A DNA stretch of 35,259 nt, from positions 1-35,259 of the forward strand of contig NZ_CASDOY010000017.1 of the NCBI RefSeq assembly GCF_949282365.1, read 5' to 3'. Source of the stretch: an uncultured Desulfovibrio sp. GTDB taxonomy: Bacteria > Desulfobacterota > Desulfovibrionia > Desulfovibrionales > Desulfovibrionaceae. Both the position numbers and the translations under genes were made by a program. The notes under the pieces are model-generated. The model searched no databases, was not told where the DNA came from, and was given only the letters and a program-made list of their open reading frames with translations. Positions 7,744 to 16,007 of this stretch are shown here, piece after piece (the stretch's first letter is position 1; every line of letters starts with the position of its first letter).

Positions 7744-8340
7744 ATGGATATGCTTCCTATCCGCCGTGCCATCCTGAGCGTGACGGACAAATCCGGACTG
7801 GTGGAATTTGCCACCTTCCTGTCGCAGAACGGCGTGGAGCTGGTCTCCACCGGCGGGACCATGAAGGCCCTGCAGGCCGCCGGTCTGCCCGTGACGGCCG
7901 TCAGTGACGTTACCGGCTTTCCCGAGATCTTGGGCGGCCGCGTGAAGACGCTGCACCCCAAGATCCACGGGGGCATCCTTGCCAACAAGGACCTGCCCGA
8001 ACACATGGCCACGCTGGATGAAAAGGGCATCAAGCCCTTCGACCTGGTCTGCGTGAACCTCTATGACTTCGCCGGGGCCGTGGAACGCAAGCTCTCGCTC
8101 GAGCAGGCCGTGGAGGAGATCGACATCGGCGGTCCCTGCATGATCCGCGCCGCTGCCAAGAACTTCCACAGCATCCTGGTGCTGCCCGGCACCAAATGGT
8201 ACGCCACCGCCATCCAGGAGATGAAGGACCACGGCATGAAGGTCAGCCTGGAATTCCGCCAGGCCATGGCCTCGCGCGCTTTTGAAGCCACGTCGCGCTA
8301 CGACGCCCTCATCACCTCCTACCTGCGTCCGGGGGCCTAG
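7744..8340 (+). CDS. purH: IMP cyclohydrolase, stand-alone (PurH N-terminal domain only)
   Basis: Catalyses the last step of purine synthesis, closing FAICAR to IMP. At 198 residues it holds only the MGS-like cyclohydrolase domain: ILSVTDKSGLVEFA, the STGGT phosphate-binding loop, FPEILGGRVKTLHPKIHGGIL and VNLYDF, then IDIGGPCMIRAAAKN. The AICAR formyltransferase half found in most bacterial PurH proteins is absent, and the frame ends with a stop directly before hflX. That step must be done by another protein elsewhere. AAGGAG at 7731-7736 supports the ATG at 7744. The 123-base gap to divergent xth holds an AATAAT hexamer (7712-7717) as a possible -10. Confidence 0.93.
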   Translation: MDMLPIRRAILSVTDKSGLVEFATFLSQNGVELVSTGGTMKALQAAGLPVTAVSDVTGFPEILGGRVKTLHPKIHGGILANKDLPEHMATLDEKGIKPFDLVCVNLYDFAGAVERKLSLEQAVEEIDIGGPCMIRAAAKNFHSILVLPGTKWYATAIQEMKDHGMKVSLEFRQAMASRAFEATSRYDALITSYLRPGA

Positions 8341-8342
8341 CC

Positions 8343-10028
8343 ATTTCCAGGCTCGAAGGCAACCTGCAGGGGCTCAAGCCCAGCCAGTTGAAGGCCCTCA
8401 ACCGGCTGACCACACGACGCTTCCCGGCCGCCGATGTCTACACCATCGACCAGGCCCGGGAGCTGTCGCTGCTGTCGCGCGCCCTGGGGCGGCAGCTGGG
8501 CCTGCTCATCGACCGCAAAGGCCGCGTGGACATGGTGCTGGTGGGCGAGGCAGGCGGGATACTGATCCCGGAACTGCCCCGCGCCCGCTCCGGCGCCGAC
8601 CGTCTGCGCGGCCTTCGTCTGCTCCACACCCACCTCACGCCCGACGGCCTCAGCCAGGAAGACCTCATGGACCTGCTCTTCCTGCGTCTGGACGCCATCA
8701 TCGTGCTGACCGTCAATCCCGACGGCGACCCCGTGCAGTGGCAGGAGGCCCATCTGCTGCCCACGCCCGTGGCCGGGCAACCCTACCGGGTGGAGCAGCT
8801 CCGCCCCTGGGACCAGACCGCCGCCCACTTCGCCGCCACCGCCGAGGCCCTGGAAGCAGAGCTGGCCCGCGCCGGCGACGACAGCCGCGAGGCCGTCGAC
8901 GCGCCGCGCGCCCTGCTGGTCTCCGTGGCCGCCCAGCCCCGCGTCATCCAGGAGCGCAACCTCGACGAGCTGGCCGAGCTGGCCCGCACCGCCGGTCTGG
9001 CCGTGGCCGGGCGCATGGTGCAGCGCGTGGCCCAGGTCAATCCCAAGTTCATTTTGGGCAAGGGCAAGATGGCCGAGCTGGAGGTCCTGGCCCTGGAAGG
9101 CCGCGCCGGGACCCTGATCTTCGACGGCGAGCTTTCCCCGGCCCAGCTGCACAATCTGGCCGACATCACCGAACGCAAGGTGCTGGACCGCACCCAGCTC
9201 ATCCTGGACATCTTCGCCCAGCATGCCGTGACCCGCGCGGGCAAGCTGCAGGTGGAGCTGGCCCAGCTGCGCTACACCCAGCCCCGCCTGACCGGCAAGA
9301 ACCGCGCCATGGACCGCCTCATGGGCGGCATCGGCGGGCGCGGCCCCGGCGAGACCAAGCTGGAGACAGACCGCCGCCGCAGCCGCGAACGCATGGCCCG
9401 GCTGCGCAAGGAGCTGGACCAGCTGCGCCGCCAGCGGGCCTTCACCCGCTCCCGCCGCGCCCGTCGCGGCATCCCCCTGGCCGCGCTGGTGGGCTATACC
9501 AACGCGGGCAAGTCCACCCTGCTCAACAATCTGACCCGCTCCGAGGTGCTGGCCGAGAACAAGCTCTTCGCCACCCTCGACCCCACCACCCGCCGCCTGC
9601 GCTTCCCGGCCGAGCGCGAGATCATCCTGGCCGATACCGTGGGCTTCATCCGCAACCTGCCCAAAGAACTCATGGACGCTTTCCGCGCCACCCTGGAGGA
9701 ACTGGAATCCGCCGATCTGCTGGTGCATGTGGCCGACGCCTCGCACCCCGACCTTTTGCAGCAGATCACCTCGGTGGAGACCATCCTCGAGGAGCTGGAA
9801 CTGCAACACATGCCGCGCATCCTCTTGCTCAACAAGTGGGACCTGCTGGACGTGCCCGCCCGCGCCGAACTGGCCGACGCCTTCCCCCACGCCATCCCCG
9901 TTTCCGCCCGTACCGGCGACGGCCTCAAGCGCCTGCTGGAAGTGCTGGAGAACATGCTGCTCAGTGCGCAGCAGGCCCAGCTGCTGCTCCCCTTCGGCGA
10001 CAACGAAGAACCCGGCCCGCTGCAGTAG
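8343..10028 (+). CDS. hflX: GTPase HflX (ribosome-associated), unusual start
   Basis: Translation-linked GTPase that binds the large ribosomal subunit and is known for splitting or rescuing ribosomes under stress. Up to 561 residues: N-terminal HflX domain, KFILGKGKMAEL, the glycine-rich GGIGGRGPGETKLETDRR, then a G domain with P-loop GYTNAGKST, switch motif ADTVGFIRNLP and NKWD. The homologous N-terminus appears to begin at LEGNLQGLKPSQ (codons from 8352), yet between the in-frame stop at 8283 and TTG at 8388 there is no ATG, GTG or TTG. The start used here is ATT at 8343, two bases after the purH stop; CTG at 8364 (GAAGG four bases upstream) and TTG at 8388 are alternatives. It is probably translated together with purH. 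Confidence 0.93.
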   Translation: MSRLEGNLQGLKPSQLKALNRLTTRRFPAADVYTIDQARELSLLSRALGRQLGLLIDRKGRVDMVLVGEAGGILIPELPRARSGADRLRGLRLLHTHLTPDGLSQEDLMDLLFLRLDAIIVLTVNPDGDPVQWQEAHLLPTPVAGQPYRVEQLRPWDQTAAHFAATAEALEAELARAGDDSREAVDAPRALLVSVAAQPRVIQERNLDELAELARTAGLAVAGRMVQRVAQVNPKFILGKGKMAELEVLALEGRAGTLIFDGELSPAQLHNLADITERKVLDRTQLILDIFAQHAVTRAGKLQVELAQLRYTQPRLTGKNRAMDRLMGGIGGRGPGETKLETDRRRSRERMARLRKELDQLRRQRAFTRSRRARRGIPLAALVGYTNAGKSTLLNNLTRSEVLAENKLFATLDPTTRRLRFPAEREIILADTVGFIRNLPKELMDAFRATLEELESADLLVHVADASHPDLLQQITSVETILEELELQHMPRILLLNKWDLLDVPARAELADAFPHAIPVSARTGDGLKRLLEVLENMLLSAQQAQLLLPFGDNEEPGPLQ

Positions 10029-10593
10029 TGCCGCAACGGGCCCGGCTGCCCGCCGCGACGCCAAAAACAGCGAGCGCTGCGCTGTGCCGCTTCCGCGCCG
10101 GCTTGTATCTGGACGGCTGCAAGGTTGACTGGTGCCGCCTCCGTACGGACGGCGCATCGACGCGCGGGCCATGCCGCAGGGCCTCTGGCGGCAAGGATAC
10201 GGGCCTGACGGTGCAAGGCGCGACCAGGGCCGCAAGAGCGCGGCTGCCATGACGGGGCTGCAGGCACCGACGATACGGGGCGGCAAAAAGGAAACGGACG
10301 GACCTTGCCGGCAGCGCCCGCGAGGGCAGGCCCCGTGCTGCTGCCGGGCATGCGGCGGCAATGCGTCCTTCCTGTCCGGCACAGGCACGGCGATGGCAAC
10401 AGCAAAAGGGACCGCTGTGCGCAGCGATCCCTTTCTTTGTACCGGATGTGGCCCAAGGAGGTCAGCCCCGGCAGGGGCGCCCCCAAGGGCGGCCCGCCGG
10501 GCCGTGCCTGTTGGTCCGCAAGGCCTTACGGACAGCCACGGCAACGCAAGGGGCTTCCTTCCCCTGCAAAACAAAACGTGATGCGTGCTGCCC
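10029..10593. other. Gene-free stretch between hflX and the convergent lipoprotein gene
   Basis: No convincing protein frame. It holds the hflX terminator-like hairpin (10405-10434) and a second imperfect stem formed by GCCGTG (from 10501) with CACGGC and, inside it, GTCCG with CGGAC around 10515-10533. A short AGGGG/CCCCT hairpin lies just before the lipoprotein stop. Confidence 0.5.
10405..10434 (+). terminator. Terminator-like hairpin downstream of hflX
   Basis: AAAGGGA (10405-10411) pairs with TCCCTTT (10428-10434), and GCTG/CAGC continue the stem inside with a TGCG loop. The tail CTTTG is only weakly T-rich. It lies almost 400 bases after hflX, so the transcript may carry a long 3' end. 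Confidence 0.5.
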
Positions 10594-11253
10594 CTAGAGG
10601 GTCACGGCGCCGTCGCCCTTGGGCGTTGGCCTGGGTGCGGGCTTGGGGGTGGGCTGCTGGGCCTTGGGAGCGGCGGGCGCGGTACCGGAGAGGCCCTCCC
10701 GGGCAAAGGCGCGGGCCGTGTCTTCCATGACGGCCCGGCCCACCACGCGCCAGGTCTCGCCCTGCTTCTGCAGGGCCAGCCAGGAGGTCATGCCCGCAGG
10801 CGTGGTCACGGCGGCCACGGCGGCGTCCGGGCCCAGCTCCACCACGCGGGCGTTCCTGAGCGATTCCGGCACCCAGGGGCAGTCGGGCCGTTCCGCCCTG
10901 CGGCAGTGGGCCATGAGCTCGCCGGTGGAGACGCCGCGGGTCAGGCTCTTGCGGAGCTTGTCCTCCATATTCAGGGCGCTGCCCAGCAGCTGGTCCATGC
11001 CGCCCAGGCCGAGGTCCTGGCCCAGGGAATCCAGCATGCTCAGGGCCTCGTTCTCGCTGGTCATGTTCCGGGCCTCATTGGCCGCGAAACGGGGCATGTC
11101 CATCTGGGCCAGGAAGGCCGCGCCGTCGTTTTTGCCCATGGCATCGGCCATGGCCTTGAGCGGCTTTTCGGGGCCGGATGAAAGGCAGGACGCCAGCAGA
11201 CCGACCGTCAACAGAAGGGGCAGCAAAAACAGGGACCTGCGATCATTGCGCAT
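10594..11253 (-). CDS. Predicted lipoprotein, function unknown
   Basis: A 219-residue secreted lipoprotein. The N-terminus has basic residues, a hydrophobic stretch and the lipobox LLASC with the lipid-bearing cysteine at C23, so it is expected on the outer face of the inner membrane or in the outer membrane. The centre is a mixed alpha/beta region with LALQKQGETWRVVGRAVM, which resembles the NTF2-like or DUF4878-type lipoproteins that end in a conserved W-[RK]-[VI] strand; this is only a resemblance. The C-terminus is a Pro/Ala/Lys-rich tail (APKAQQPTPKPAPRPTPKG), probably a flexible or wall-spanning segment. GGAGG six bases before the ATG and a well-spaced promoter (11293-11321) support the start. 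Not assigned to a pathway. Confidence 0.85.
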   Translation of the reverse strand: MRNDRRSLFLLPLLLTVGLLASCLSSGPEKPLKAMADAMGKNDGAAFLAQMDMPRFAANEARNMTSENEALSMLDSLGQDLGLGGMDQLLGSALNMEDKLRKSLTRGVSTGELMAHCRRAERPDCPWVPESLRNARVVELGPDAAVAAVTTPAGMTSWLALQKQGETWRVVGRAVMEDTARAFAREGLSGTAPAAPKAQQPTPKPAPRPTPKGDGAVTL

Positions 11254-11292
11254 GGGAGCCTCCTTGCGTGATAGGACTTTTCGGCGGCATAC

Positions 11293-11321
11293 AGGATAGC
11301 CCAGACGCCCGCGCTTGCCAA
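11293..11321 (-). promoter_or_regulatory. Promoter of the lipoprotein gene
   Basis: On the minus strand TTGGCA (11321-11316) and TATCCT (11298-11293) are 17 bases apart, about 40 bases upstream of the start codon. Confidence 0.5.
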
Positions 11322-11357
11322 GCGTGTCCCCTGCCGCCGTTGACCGGTGAACAGGAC

Positions 11358-11386
11358 TTTTTTTCCGCCACGCCTTCTGCTAGCAT
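11358..11386 (+). promoter_or_regulatory. Possible promoter of the CDP-sugar cassette
   Basis: An extended -10 element TGCTAGCAT ends at 11386, with a T-run (11358-11363) as a poor -35 at 17 bases. It would give a leader of about 80 bases before rfbF and diverges from the lipoprotein promoter. Confidence 0.4.
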
Positions 11387-11474
11387 CAGGGCCGGTCGGC
11401 CGCCTGGGGGGCGGCCGGGACTCCAACCTTTGGCAACTGCTGCTCCGTTCCCGCAACGGACAGGCGGAGGCTGT

Positions 11475-12239
11475 ATGAAAGTCATCATCATGTGCGGCGG
11501 CAAGGGCACCCGGCTGCGCGAAGAGACCGTCGTCAAACCCAAGCCCATGGTGGAGATCGGCGGGCGTCCCGTACTCTGGCACATCATGAACATCTATGCC
11601 CGCTTCGGCTTCAAGGATTTCATCCTGCCCCTGGGCTACAAGGGCGAATATATCAAACAGTATTTCCACGACTACAACATCCGCAACACGGATTTCACCG
11701 TGGACCTGCGCAGCGGCGACATCACCCACCATCCCCGCGAGATCGAGGACTGGCGCGTGACCCTGTGCGATACCGGCCAGGAGACCCTCAAGGGCGGCCG
11801 CCTGAAGCGCGTGGCCCGCCACATCGACACCGACCGCTTCATGGTCACCTATGGCGACGGCGTGGCCGACATCGACATCGGCAAACTCATCGACTTCCAC
11901 ATGAAGTCCGGCACCATCGGCACCTTCACCGGCGTGCGCATGCCCTCGCGCTTCGGCACCGTGCGCACCGACGAGAACGGCAAGATCCTGTCCTGGGAAG
12001 AAAAGCCCGTGCTCAACGAGTACATCAACTGCGGCTTCTTCGTCTTCAAGCGCCAGTTCCTGGACTATCTGGATGAGGACGAATCCTGTGATCTGGAAAA
12101 GGAGCCCCTGCAGCGCCTGGCCGCCGAGGGGCAGCTTTCCATGTATCCCCATCCCGGCCAGTGGCAGTGCATGGACACCCTGCGCGACTCCATCAAGCTC
12201 AACGAGCTCTGGGACAGCGGCAAGGCTTTCTGGAAATAA
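11475..12239 (+). CDS. rfbF: Glucose-1-phosphate cytidylyltransferase
   Basis: Makes CDP-glucose from CTP and glucose 1-phosphate, the first step to CDP-linked deoxysugars for surface polysaccharide. The 254-residue protein has the nucleotidyltransferase signature MCGGKGTRLREET with PKPMVEIGGRPVLWH, the metal-binding YGDGVADIDI, and CGFFVFKRQFLDYL late in the fold, all matching RfbF/DdhA. GGAGG four bases before the ATG at 11475 fixes the start; upstream extension of the frame has no support. It is followed after 80 bases by rfbG, whose product uses CDP-glucose. Confidence 0.95.
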   Translation: MKVIIMCGGKGTRLREETVVKPKPMVEIGGRPVLWHIMNIYARFGFKDFILPLGYKGEYIKQYFHDYNIRNTDFTVDLRSGDITHHPREIEDWRVTLCDTGQETLKGGRLKRVARHIDTDRFMVTYGDGVADIDIGKLIDFHMKSGTIGTFTGVRMPSRFGTVRTDENGKILSWEEKPVLNEYINCGFFVFKRQFLDYLDEDESCDLEKEPLQRLAAEGQLSMYPHPGQWQCMDTLRDSIKLNELWDSGKAFWK

Positions 12240-12319
12240 GCATCCCGGCGGGGCCGCCGGACAGCGTCCCGCCCCTTTCCATCTGACGCCGGCGCCTGGG
12301 CGACCGGCAGGAGGACATC

Positions 12320-13426
12320 ATGTTTGCCAACTGCTACAAGGGCCGCCGTGTGTTCATCACCGGCCATACCGGTTTCAAGGGCTCCTGGCTGGCCGCGTGG
12401 CTGACCCGGCTGGGCGCCACGGTCTGCGGTTTTGCCGACAGCGTGCCCACCAGCCCCTCCCACTTCGAAGCCATGCGTCTGGACCGGCATGTGCAGGACG
12501 TGCGCGGCGACATCCGCGACCGCGACGCCGTGCTGCGCGCCATGAGGGACTTCAAACCCGACGTGGTCTTCCATCTGGCCGCCCAGGCCCTGGTGCGCAG
12601 ATCGTACGAGGACGCGCCCCTGACCTTCGAGTCCAACATGCTGGGTACCCTCAACCTGCTGGAAGGCGTGCGCCGGTGCCCCAGCGTGGAGGCCGCGGTC
12701 TTCATCACCTCGGACAAGTGCTACCGCAATGACGAATGGGTCTGGGGCTATCGCGAGACCGACCACCTGGGCGGCGACGATCCCTACTCCGCCTCCAAGG
12801 GCTGCGCCGAGATCATCGCCCATTCCTATTTCAAGAGCTTTTTCAAGGAGGGCCCGGCCTGCGCCACGGTGCGCGCCGGCAACGTCATCGGCGGCGGCGA
12901 CTGGGCCGCCGACCGCATCGTGCCCGACTGTGCCCGCGCCTGGGCCGCCGGCCAGGCCGTGCAGATCCGCAGCCCCTGGGCAACCCGGCCCTGGCAGCTG
13001 GTGCTGGAGCCCCTGTCCGGCTATCTGTGGCTGGGCGCGCATTTGCTGGGAGCGCGCAAGGGCCCCTTCGAGACCCGCGGCGAAGCCTACAACTTCGGCC
13101 CCGCGGCCAGCGTCAACAATACCGTGGCCGAGGTGGTGGAAGCCCTGGCCCTGCACTGGCCCGGCTTCCGCAGCGAGATGGACAAGGCTGGCCAGGCGGG
13201 CATGAAGGAATGCACCCTGCTCAAGCTCTGCTGCGACAAGGCCCTGGCCCATCTGGACTGGAAGGCCACCCTGACCTTCGAGGAGACCATCCGCTTCACC
13301 GCCGAATGGTACCACCGTTTCTATCGCGGCGACGGCGGGCAGGGCACCATGCTGGACTTCAGCCTGGGCCAGATCGCGGCCTATGTGAACGCCGCCGAAC
13401 AGCGCGAACAGCTCTGGACCCGATAG
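12320..13426 (+). CDS. rfbG: CDP-glucose 4,6-dehydratase
   Basis: NAD-dependent short-chain dehydrogenase family enzyme that turns CDP-glucose into CDP-4-keto-6-deoxyglucose. The 368-residue protein shows the Rossmann motif TGHTGFKG (14-21), the SDK active-site triplet in FITSDKCYRN (131-133), and the catalytic YSASK (Y156, K160). FKPDVVFHLAAQALVRRSY and RAGNVIGGGDW are typical of RfbG/DdhB. AGGAGG five bases before the ATG supports the start. It lies between rfbF and an epimerase-like gene, all in one direction with short gaps, so a single operon is likely. Confidence 0.95.
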   Translation: MFANCYKGRRVFITGHTGFKGSWLAAWLTRLGATVCGFADSVPTSPSHFEAMRLDRHVQDVRGDIRDRDAVLRAMRDFKPDVVFHLAAQALVRRSYEDAPLTFESNMLGTLNLLEGVRRCPSVEAAVFITSDKCYRNDEWVWGYRETDHLGGDDPYSASKGCAEIIAHSYFKSFFKEGPACATVRAGNVIGGGDWAADRIVPDCARAWAAGQAVQIRSPWATRPWQLVLEPLSGYLWLGAHLLGARKGPFETRGEAYNFGPAASVNNTVAEVVEALALHWPGFRSEMDKAGQAGMKECTLLKLCCDKALAHLDWKATLTFEETIRFTAEWYHRFYRGDGGQGTMLDFSLGQIAAYVNAAEQREQLWTR

Positions 13427-13435
13427 ACCCGCATC

Positions 13436-13456
13436 CCGCCCGGCCCTGCCGGGCGG
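13436..13456 (+). other. Hairpin between rfbG and the epimerase-like gene
   Basis: A perfect 9-bp stem (CCGCCCGGC at 13436-13444, GCCGGGCGG at 13448-13456) with a 3-base loop and no T run. It could protect or separate the two parts of the message. Confidence 0.5.
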
Positions 13457-13483
13457 TCCTGTCTCATGACAAAGGAATCCCTC

Positions 13484-13996
13484 ATGGATCAGCCTCTGGA
13501 TCGTCCCGAAAGCGACTGCCCGGACATGGGCATCGTCGGCGTCTGCTGCCGGCCCCTGAAGATCATCGACACCCCCGGCGGCCCGGTGCTGCACATGCTG
13601 CGGCCCGATTCGCCCCTGCGCCCCTACGCCGGGACGGCGGACGGGCAACTGCATCTGGGCGAGGTCTATTTTTCCGAAGTCCTGCCCGGCGCGGTCAAGG
13701 CCTGGAAACGCCACAGCCGCCAGACCCAGTATTACGCCGTGCCCCGCGGCCTGCTGAAACTCGTGCTCTATGACGCCCGCCCCCACTCGCCCACCCGCAG
13801 CGTGCTGCTGGAACTGCTGCTGGGGCGTCCCGACCATTACGGCCTGCTGCGCATCCCCACGGGCGTCTGGTACGGCTTCACCGCCGCCACGGACGAACCG
13901 GCCCTGATCTGCAACTGCGCCGACCTGCCCCACGATCCGCAGGAAGGCGAACACCTGCCCGCAGATACGGACCAGATCCCCTATCATTGGAAGTAG
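13484..13996 (+). CDS. dTDP-4-dehydrorhamnose 3,5-epimerase-like cupin (RfbC family)
   Basis: A 170-residue cupin-fold protein of the RmlC/RfbC family. Visible family features are VYFSEVLPGAVKAWKRHSRQ, in which a His follows the Lys-Arg pair as in the RmlC active site, QYYAVPRGLLKLVLYD, and RIPTGVWYGFTA, followed by CADLPHDPQEGEHLP near the end. In this setting the likely substrate is CDP-4-keto-6-deoxyglucose made by RfbF and RfbG, so 3- and/or 5-epimerisation of that sugar is the best inference; a dTDP substrate is less likely because no dTDP genes are nearby. The ATG at 13484 is preferred because AAGGA lies seven bases before it; the ATG at 13466 would overlap this site. No DdhC-type dehydrase follows, so the end product is not the usual 3,6-dideoxyhexose by local genes alone. 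Confidence 0.8.
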   Translation: MDQPLDRPESDCPDMGIVGVCCRPLKIIDTPGGPVLHMLRPDSPLRPYAGTADGQLHLGEVYFSEVLPGAVKAWKRHSRQTQYYAVPRGLLKLVLYDARPHSPTRSVLLELLLGRPDHYGLLRIPTGVWYGFTAATDEPALICNCADLPHDPQEGEHLPADTDQIPYHWK

Positions 13997-14005
13997 CGGC
14001 GTATT

Positions 14006-14053
14006 TTTGAAGGGGGGACCGTTCCGCCGACGCGGGAAGGTTCCCCCTTCAAA
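14006..14053 (+). repeat. Structured hairpin element, copy 1 (also end of the CDP-sugar operon)
   Basis: TTTGAAGGGGG (14006-14016) pairs with CCCCCTTCAAA (14043-14053); an inner imperfect stem encloses the loop GCCGACGCG. The copy at 24776-24832 has the same architecture and nearly the same loop. A second shared segment, CTCGAACTCCCCTCCC, follows at about 14099. Confidence 0.65.
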
Positions 14054-14782
14054 CGCTCCTGCTCGCCGCGCACGCGCTCCGGCCGGAAAAGGCCCCTCCT
14101 CGAACTCCCCTCCCTTCCCCGGCGCGCCCTGTTCACGCAAGGGCATCGCTGCGTTTTCATTGTCGTGCGTGCCGTCCGCTCCGGGCCCCGCACAGGCCCG
14201 GACAAACCCGGCAGGGCCCGCAGGCGTGACCCTCCCGCTTTCCCGTGACATGCGCACGGCCGACGCTTTTCCCCTCAGGCGCTTTGGTATGGCGTGTTGC
14301 AAGCAGGGCTGCCGTCCGGTCGCCTCCCGGCCATCTTCCGTCGCAGACGATCCGGCCCTGCGGGCTGCCGTCCGCTCGCCTTTTGCTGTCGATGCCTGTG
14401 GCCGCTTCTGCGGCCTTGATCCGTACGGCCCGCAAGCATGCCTGCGCCCGGCGCCCTGCACGGACAAGGCCGTCCTTGCCCTTCGCGGATGTCACCGGAC
14501 ATGAAAAAGACGGGCTGCCGCCCGTCCGGCGACCGCCCGTCCTGTATCGGGACCACTGTCTTCCCCGCCTCAAAGGCCGGGACCCCTCATCGCCCCTGGC
14601 CTCCCATGCCGCGATGCCCGGCATCCTTTCCAGAAAAACGCGTTGGGAGGGGACAGAGGGAAAGGGGGAAAGGATCCCCTGACGCGTGCGCCGGCGACCG
14701 GAAGGCAGCCGGAGGCCGTGCGCCGGCGACAGCCTTGCGGGCGTCGGCAGCGGAGCAAGGGCCCCTCGCCTGCGAAATACGG
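14054..14782. other. Long gene-free stretch between convergent CDP-sugar cassette and tatD
   Basis: No frame has a motif, a ribosome binding site or neighbours that would support a gene. It holds the second segment of the hairpin element (14099-14129) and a degenerate related piece near 14634-14690 (AACGCGTTGGGAGGGG, then ATCCCCTGACGCG). Confidence 0.45.
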
Positions 14783-15604
14783 TTACACGCCGAAGAAGCG
14801 GCGGGCGTTGTCGCCGCAGAGCCGCCAAAGATCTTCGGGCTCCATGCCGCGCGCGGCGGCCATGTGGCGCACGGTGAAGACGGTGAAGGCGGGCTCGTTG
14901 CGCTTGCCGCGCCAGGGCACGGGCGAAAGGTAGGGGCTGTCGGTCTCCAACAGCAGGCGGTCGTCGGGGATGACGGCCAGGGCGTCGCGCAGGGTCTGGT
15001 TGGCCGGATAGCTGACCGGGCCGGGGACGGAGATGTGCCAGCCGTTGCGGATGATGCGCCGGGCCATGTCCGCATCGCCGCCAAAACAGTGCCAGAGCAG
15101 CGGATAGCCGGCAAAGCCCCGAGCCTCGAGGGTCATGAGGGTCTCGGCCTCGGCGTTGCGGCAATGGATGACCACGGGCTTTTCCAGCTCGCGGGCCAGT
15201 TGCAGCTGGTCGTGCAGGGCCTGGTACTGGATCTCCCTGGGGCAGTCGTCCCAGTAGAAGTCCAGACCGATCTCGCCCACGGCGCGCAGGCGCCCGTCTT
15301 CGGCGAAGGCGGCGCGGATGGCGTCCAGGACCCCGGGCGTACACTGCCGCCCGTCGCAGGGATGGATGCCCAGCACGAAAAAGACCCCGGGATGCGCGGC
15401 GAACCAGGCGCGGCGCTGCCGCCAGTGGTCGGGATGGAGGAAGATGTTGCCGATGGTGGCCACGCCGGCGGCACGGGCGCGGGCCAGCACCTCCTCGCGG
15501 TCGGCGTCGAATTCCTCGCCGTCCAGGTGGGCGTGACTGTCGCAGCCCACGCAGGGCAGGGCCCGGGTCAGGGGATCGATGCGTTCAGGTTTCTTGTGGC
15601 TCAT
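14783..15604 (-). CDS. tatD: TatD family metal-dependent deoxyribonuclease
   Basis: Metal-dependent hydrolase of the TatD family, cytoplasmic 3'-5' DNA exonuclease activity being known for E. coli TatD. The 273-residue protein has every metal-binding motif in order: DSHAHLD (H24, H26), GEIGLDFYWD (E111), VIHCRNA (H147), LLWHCFGG (H172) and LETDSPYL (D222). GGAG six bases before the ATG at 15604 supports this start; the frame runs on upstream but only as a shadow. It stands alone, convergent with the CDP-sugar cassette and divergent from the UDP-glucuronate decarboxylase gene. Confidence 0.95.
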   Translation of the reverse strand: MSHKKPERIDPLTRALPCVGCDSHAHLDGEEFDADREEVLARARAAGVATIGNIFLHPDHWRQRRAWFAAHPGVFFVLGIHPCDGRQCTPGVLDAIRAAFAEDGRLRAVGEIGLDFYWDDCPREIQYQALHDQLQLARELEKPVVIHCRNAEAETLMTLEARGFAGYPLLWHCFGGDADMARRIIRNGWHISVPGPVSYPANQTLRDALAVIPDDRLLLETDSPYLSPVPWRGKRNEPAFTVFTVRHMAAARGMEPEDLWRLCGDNARRFFGV

Positions 15605-15940
15605 GGCGGCTCCGGGATGCAGGAAAAAAACGGGGAAGGAACGGCGGGCGTACCGCCTGTGGACGGGCAGCCGGGAGCCCCTCCCGTATGCGGGGGACCG
15701 GCCTTGAAGGCCGATGGTTTCAGCAGGTGCGGTCAAGGCCCCTCCCGTACGCGGGGCCGTTTCCGCCTCTGGCCGCTGCGGCGGGAAAACGCATCTTCCC
15801 GCATGCGGCCGCACGCCGTACCGGGACAGTGCGGACAGCCTGCGCCACGCCGCGGACGGACAGCTTCCGGCATGGCTTCTAGCAGGGGCGGCCCCGGGAC
15901 GCAAGCCCCTGCCCGGCCGCGAAAAAGCCCCCTCCGGGCA
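15605..15940. other. Gene-free stretch between tatD and the UDP-sugar gene
   Basis: Holds a 19-base direct repeat in two copies (15677-15695 and 15738-15756, one mismatch) listed separately, and no gene. The right end is the promoter of the next gene. Confidence 0.5.
15677..15756 (+). repeat. Short direct repeat, two copies 61 bases apart
   Basis: GCCCCTCCCGTATGCGGGG at 15677-15695 and the same with one T-to-C change at 15738-15756. Each copy can fold on itself (CCCG with CGGG). Function unknown. Confidence 0.6.
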
Positions 15941-15969
15941 TTGCCAGTCCCCGCTTAAGGGCGTATGAT
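15941..15969 (+). promoter_or_regulatory. Promoter of the UDP-glucuronate decarboxylase gene
   Basis: TTGCCA (15941-15946) and TATGAT (15964-15969) are spaced by 17 bases and lie 38 bases before the start codon. Confidence 0.65.
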
Positions 15970-16007
15970 GCCTGCGCCTAATGGTCATTTTACGTTGTGA
16001 GGCTATC

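Noticed and set aside
8337..10574. Long minus-strand frame opposite hflX
   Set aside because: Antisense to a clear HflX protein, no ribosome binding site and no recognisable domain.
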